IMG/VR virus record: IMGVR_UViG_3300025141_000411
Span: 1 to 33,255 of that record
Source of the DNA: a virus
Strand: one strand, 5' to 3'
DNA: 33,255 nucleotides
Within the stretch, counting starts at the first letter, position 1. Each line of letters starts with the position of its first letter. This document shows positions 29,973 to 33,255 of the stretch, piece after piece. The notes beneath the pieces were generated by a model, which searched no databases, was not told the DNA's origin, and saw only the letters and a list, made by a program, of their open reading frames with translations. Position numbers and translations under genes: made by a program.

Positions 29973-32824
29973 TGTCAGTAGATAAGTACAAGTTCGTATC
30001 GCCTGGAGTTTTTATCAAAGAAGTTGATAAGTCACAACTCCCCGCTATAGCCCAGCAGACAGGACCCGTAATCATCGGTAGAACCGAGAAGGGACCAGCA
30101 TTTAGACCAACTATGGTTTCGTCATATGACGAATTCGTCAAGGTCTTCGGTGAGCCAATCGCCGGCGGCGGCAGCAGTGATGCCTGGAGAGAGGGAAATT
30201 ATAGCTCTCCCACATACGCACCATTCGCAGCTAAAGCTTACTTAAGAAACAATGGGCCAGTTACGGTCGTCAGGCTCCTCGGCGTTGCCGACAGTGACGC
30301 TGACGGTACAACCGCAGCACTCGGAGGCGCTGGCTGGACGGTGCCTTCTTTGGGTGACGGACCCTCCGATGGCGGTGCTTACGGACTCTTCATGGTTAAC
30401 TCGTCTTCTCTCGGAGATAACGATGATACACCGATCGGAGTCACGGGAACGCTCGCCGCAATTTGGTACTTACAGAATGGCACTATCGCTCTATCTGGCA
30501 ACACCAGGGGCGACGCCACTACAGCAACCGCTTCTAATGCTTCGCTTCTTGAATCCACAGCTAAACATGAATTCAAGGTCGCCATCGCTGACTCCGGCGA
30601 CTCCAATGCCAAAACATACGCATTCAATTTCGATCCCAATTCAGATAAGTATATTCGACGAGTGTTCAACACTAATCCGGTCGCGACAAACACGACTACT
30701 ACAAACACTGCCAAGCAGGAAAGCTACTGGTTAGGTGAGACTTTTGAGTACGCAGTAAACGATACATGCACGGGCTCTTTGCAGCACGGCTTGATACTAG
30801 GTCTTAAAAATGGCACCAACCAGGGTGGCGATTTCGTAGGAATTGACGCAAGACCTTCAGAGTCGGGCTACTTCATCGCTCAAAACTTGGTACATGCCAG
30901 CGGCTCCGGATTCGAAGCCGATTCACAGCCCGAGCTTTTCAAGGTTGTTTCCTTGGATACCAACGGCGACTGGAATCAAAGAAATATCAAGATTTCAATT
31001 AGAGATCTTAAGGCTCCGAAAGACAAGGACGTTAGCCCGTATGGCACGTTCACCCTTGAGGTAAGAAAGATCAACGATACAGATTCCAAGAGGCAAGTGC
31101 TAGAGACTTACGGTCCTCTAGACTTGAATCCTAATTCTCCAAACTACGTTGCAAAAGTAATCGGAGATCGCTACATTAGTTGGAATTCTACAGAGCGTAG
31201 ATACAAAGAGTATAACGATTACCCGAACAACTCTCAGTATATCCGCGTTGAAATGTCGGAGAACGTTAAGAATAGTTTGGTAGACAAAGAGTCTCTACCG
31301 TTTGGAGTAAAGGGCCCACTTAGGTTTAAGTCCTTCACAGTGTCGGGTTCTACAAACGCGGACAACCTTAACGCAACCAGCAGTTTCGTTTCTGCAGACG
31401 GAATCTGCAACTTGCACGACGGTACAAGCATCAGCACCATACATATTGGCGCAGAGCATACCGATATCAAGTTCCAGTTCCCGGGAGTTGCTCTGAGAAC
31501 AAAGAGCGATGTACCAGAAGCTTACGCTGATCACAAGAAAGCTTACTTCGGTGTAGAGTTGAGGCAGAGCGGAAGCTCGACTCGATTCGATAAGAGTAAT
31601 GTTGATTTGCTCCGCGCAAAGCCGGGCGCAATCAGCAGCTTCGATGCTAGCACTACCACTGAGCACATGTGGGCATTCACTCTTGACGACCTTATCCTAC
31701 AGCAGGATAACAACGACAAGCATGCCGAATATGTCTCTGGTTCGTGTTCAAACTCCGAGTCCATCACTGCTATCAGTGGCGGGTACCAAGCTGTACTAGA
31801 CGGAGGGTTCACCAAGTTCACAACTGTGCTACACGGCGGACATGATGGCCTCGATGTTACAGAAGCCGACCCGTTCAGAAACACACTTCTACAGGGTAAG
31901 ACAAAGCTTAACAACTATGCATACGCATCTGTTATGCGCGCCCTAGATGTTATTTCGGAGCCTGATGAGCTAGAGTTCAACTTGGCTACAATGCCTGGCA
32001 TTACAAACGAAAGCTTAACTCAAGAGTTGGCTGATCTTTGTGAGGACCGCGGAGACGCACTTGCTATCATCGACCCGAAGGGAGGCTATGAGCCGATCCA
32101 CGAGGGGGCGCCTGGAACATATCCCAAGATTGGTTCTGTTAGCGACACCGTTTCTAACATGAAGGCACGCGACTTGAATTCAAGCTATGCATGCCTGTAC
32201 TATCCATGGGTACAAGTTAAGGCCGCGACCGGCCAGCTAATTTGGGTACCGCCATCTGTAGTTGCTCTTGGAACTATGGGCTCCAGCGAATCCCGCTCGG
32301 AAGTTTGGTTTGCTCCGGCAGGCTTTAACCGCGGAGGGCTCTCAGAGGGCTCGGCTGGTATCAACGTTATCTCGGCACGAGAGAAGCTTTCGGCTGACGA
32401 TCGTGATGACCTCTACGAGAACAGAGTTAACCCGATTGCATCATTCCCGTCAGAAGGAATTGTAATCTTCGGCCAGAAGACTGCTCAAATCCAAGCTTCA
32501 GCCCTGGATAGAATTAATGTGAGAAGACTGTTAATTCACCTCAAGAAAGAGATCTCCAGAATTTCCAATAGAATCTTGTTCGACCAGAACGTTCCAGCAA
32601 CTTGGAATAGATTCCTGGGGAGAGTGGAGCCACTTCTTGCTAGCGTAAAATCTAGATTCGGATTAGAGGATTACAAAGTGATACTCGACGAGACCACAAC
32701 AACGCCGGATCTGCGAGACAGAAACATAATGTACGCAAAAATTATGCTCAAGCCAGCTAAGGCTATCGAGTTCATTGCGCTTGACTTTACAATTATGAGA
32801 AGCGGTGCTTCTTTTGATGATTAA
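29972..32824 (+). CDS. Tail sheath protein, T4 gp18-like
   Basis: 950 aa from ATG 29972 with GGAAGGAG nine bases upstream. The N-terminus is typical: YKFVSPGVFIKEVDKSQLPAIAQQTGPVIIGRTEKGPAF, then VKVFGEP and APFAAKAYLRNNGPVTVVRLLG. The C-terminal sheath core is also clear: YACLYYPWVQVKAATGQLIWVPPSVVALG, FAPAGFNRGGL, REKLSADDRDDLYENRVNPIASFPSEGIVIFGQKT and ALDRINVRRLLIHLKKEISRISNRILFDQN, ending with IEFIALDFTIMRSGASFDD. It contracts to drive the tube through the host envelope. It is about 290 residues longer than T4 gp18 (659 aa); the extra part lies between about residues 110 and 600 and is Asn/Ser/Thr/Asp-rich. Confidence 0.95.
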   Translation: MSVDKYKFVSPGVFIKEVDKSQLPAIAQQTGPVIIGRTEKGPAFRPTMVSSYDEFVKVFGEPIAGGGSSDAWREGNYSSPTYAPFAAKAYLRNNGPVTVVRLLGVADSDADGTTAALGGAGWTVPSLGDGPSDGGAYGLFMVNSSSLGDNDDTPIGVTGTLAAIWYLQNGTIALSGNTRGDATTATASNASLLESTAKHEFKVAIADSGDSNAKTYAFNFDPNSDKYIRRVFNTNPVATNTTTTNTAKQESYWLGETFEYAVNDTCTGSLQHGLILGLKNGTNQGGDFVGIDARPSESGYFIAQNLVHASGSGFEADSQPELFKVVSLDTNGDWNQRNIKISIRDLKAPKDKDVSPYGTFTLEVRKINDTDSKRQVLETYGPLDLNPNSPNYVAKVIGDRYISWNSTERRYKEYNDYPNNSQYIRVEMSENVKNSLVDKESLPFGVKGPLRFKSFTVSGSTNADNLNATSSFVSADGICNLHDGTSISTIHIGAEHTDIKFQFPGVALRTKSDVPEAYADHKKAYFGVELRQSGSSTRFDKSNVDLLRAKPGAISSFDASTTTEHMWAFTLDDLILQQDNNDKHAEYVSGSCSNSESITAISGGYQAVLDGGFTKFTTVLHGGHDGLDVTEADPFRNTLLQGKTKLNNYAYASVMRALDVISEPDELEFNLATMPGITNESLTQELADLCEDRGDALAIIDPKGGYEPIHEGAPGTYPKIGSVSDTVSNMKARDLNSSYACLYYPWVQVKAATGQLIWVPPSVVALGTMGSSESRSEVWFAPAGFNRGGLSEGSAGINVISAREKLSADDRDDLYENRVNPIASFPSEGIVIFGQKTAQIQASALDRINVRRLLIHLKKEISRISNRILFDQNVPATWNRFLGRVEPLLASVKSRFGLEDYKVILDETTTTPDLRDRNIMYAKIMLKPAKAIEFIALDFTIMRSGASFDD

Positions 32825-32868
32825 AAAAAATATAACACTAGTTATTAACACTATGGGAGACCTATAAA

Positions 32869-33255
32869 ATGGGAAGTTTTTGGAATGATATTTTAGTAGA
32901 GCCTAAAAGGAAGTTTAGATGGCTCTTTAGAGCAGAGGGTTTGGGCAGCGACGCCGAGTGGGTCGCCAAGAGTGTTAAGAAGCCTTCGTGGAATGTAAGT
33001 GAGCATCCTCACAAATTCATCAACCACACTTTCCATTACCCAGGTAGAGTAGAGTGGCAGCCTATTGAGGCTACCCTTGTCGACGTGGCCCAGCCGCAAG
33101 ACGCTAGTGCTAATCTTTTAGGCGCCCTCCGTGCCGCAGGCTACAACTTCCCAACAACTCTTCGAGAAGGATCTCAGACTATCACTAAGGCCGGCGCAGT
33201 CGCCGCCCTTGGCAAAGTAACAATTACTCAGATTGGCCAAGACAGTGATGATATC
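32869..33255 (+). CDS. Tail tube protein, T4 gp19-like (3' end outside window)
   Basis: ATG 32869 is preceded by GGGAGA; the frame stays open for 129 codons to the window edge. The start MGSFWNDILVEPKRKFRWLF and the segment FINHTFHYPGRVEWQPIEATLVDVAQPQDASANLLGALRAAGY match gp19-type tail tube proteins, which polymerise into the inner tube under the sheath. T4 gp19 has 163 aa, so about three quarters of the gene is present. The 44-base gap before it holds two TAACACTA copies and an ATAAC/GTTAT pair but no clear terminator, so it is probably co-transcribed with the sheath gene. Confidence 0.9.
   Translation, partial: MGSFWNDILVEPKRKFRWLFRAEGLGSDAEWVAKSVKKPSWNVSEHPHKFINHTFHYPGRVEWQPIEATLVDVAQPQDASANLLGALRAAGYNFPTTLREGSQTITKAGAVAALGKVTITQIGQDSDDI

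Overview
This window looks like part of the genome of a T4-like contractile-tailed phage, probably marine. All supported genes lie on the + strand, tightly packed, with many ATGA, TAATG or short overlaps and Shine-Dalgarno sites of the AGGAGG type. The core is a recognisable T4-type head and tail set: large terminase, portal, prohead protease, scaffold, major capsid protein, neck proteins, tail sheath and tail tube. The DNA is moderately AT-rich by eye. A ribosomal protein bS21 homologue and the style of the accessory genes resemble pelagiphage-type marine myoviruses. The host is not shown directly; an alphaproteobacterial host is inference only.

Layout: (1) 1-1552, two tandem virion-type proteins with related C-termini, the first cut by the window edge. 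(2) 1553-6719, a DNA metabolism block: RuvC-like resolvase, CHC2/TOPRIM primase (gp61-like), a tiny Cys-rich ORF, a small protein with an IIKEE N-terminus, and a 1059-aa fusion of the Mre11/SbcD nuclease with the Rad50/SbcC ATPase (T4 gp47 + gp46). (3) 6731-8411, a transglutaminase-like cysteine peptidase, a small holin-like membrane protein, and two overlapping spanin-like proteins, possibly a lysis group. (4) 8426-15668, three paralogous repeat-rich fibre proteins, each ending in a Peptidase S74 self-cleaving chaperone domain, separated by intergenic regions with hairpins. (5) 15748-25228, packaging and prohead genes: two uncharacterised proteins, TerL, portal, two unknowns, a CPMC-type membrane protein, prohead protease, a cluster of small proteins that includes bS21, and the scaffold. 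(6) 25279-33255, major capsid protein, a classical terminator, neck and tail-completion proteins, sheath, and the start of the tail tube gene.

How it fits together: TerL pumps DNA through the portal into a prohead built from capsid protein and scaffold and matured by the protease. Neck, sheath and tube form the tail, and the fibres presumably bind the host. The resolvase, primase and SbcCD fusion act in recombination-dependent replication. The gene order differs from T4, where the neck genes lie upstream of the terminase and the sheath and tube lie between terminase and portal.

The most unusual points are: a 39-aa ORF with ten cysteines; a recurring KITxxxLxxIIxEE N-terminal peptide that resembles T4 capsid-targeting and protease-cleavage sequences; a 16-codon leader with a strong ribosome site, in frame with the prohead protease but separated from it by one amber codon; the phage bS21; the SbcD-SbcC fusion; and compensating hairpins upstream of two fibre genes. 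No tRNA, CRISPR array, insertion sequence or integrase was seen, and no stretch over 300 bases lacks a gene.
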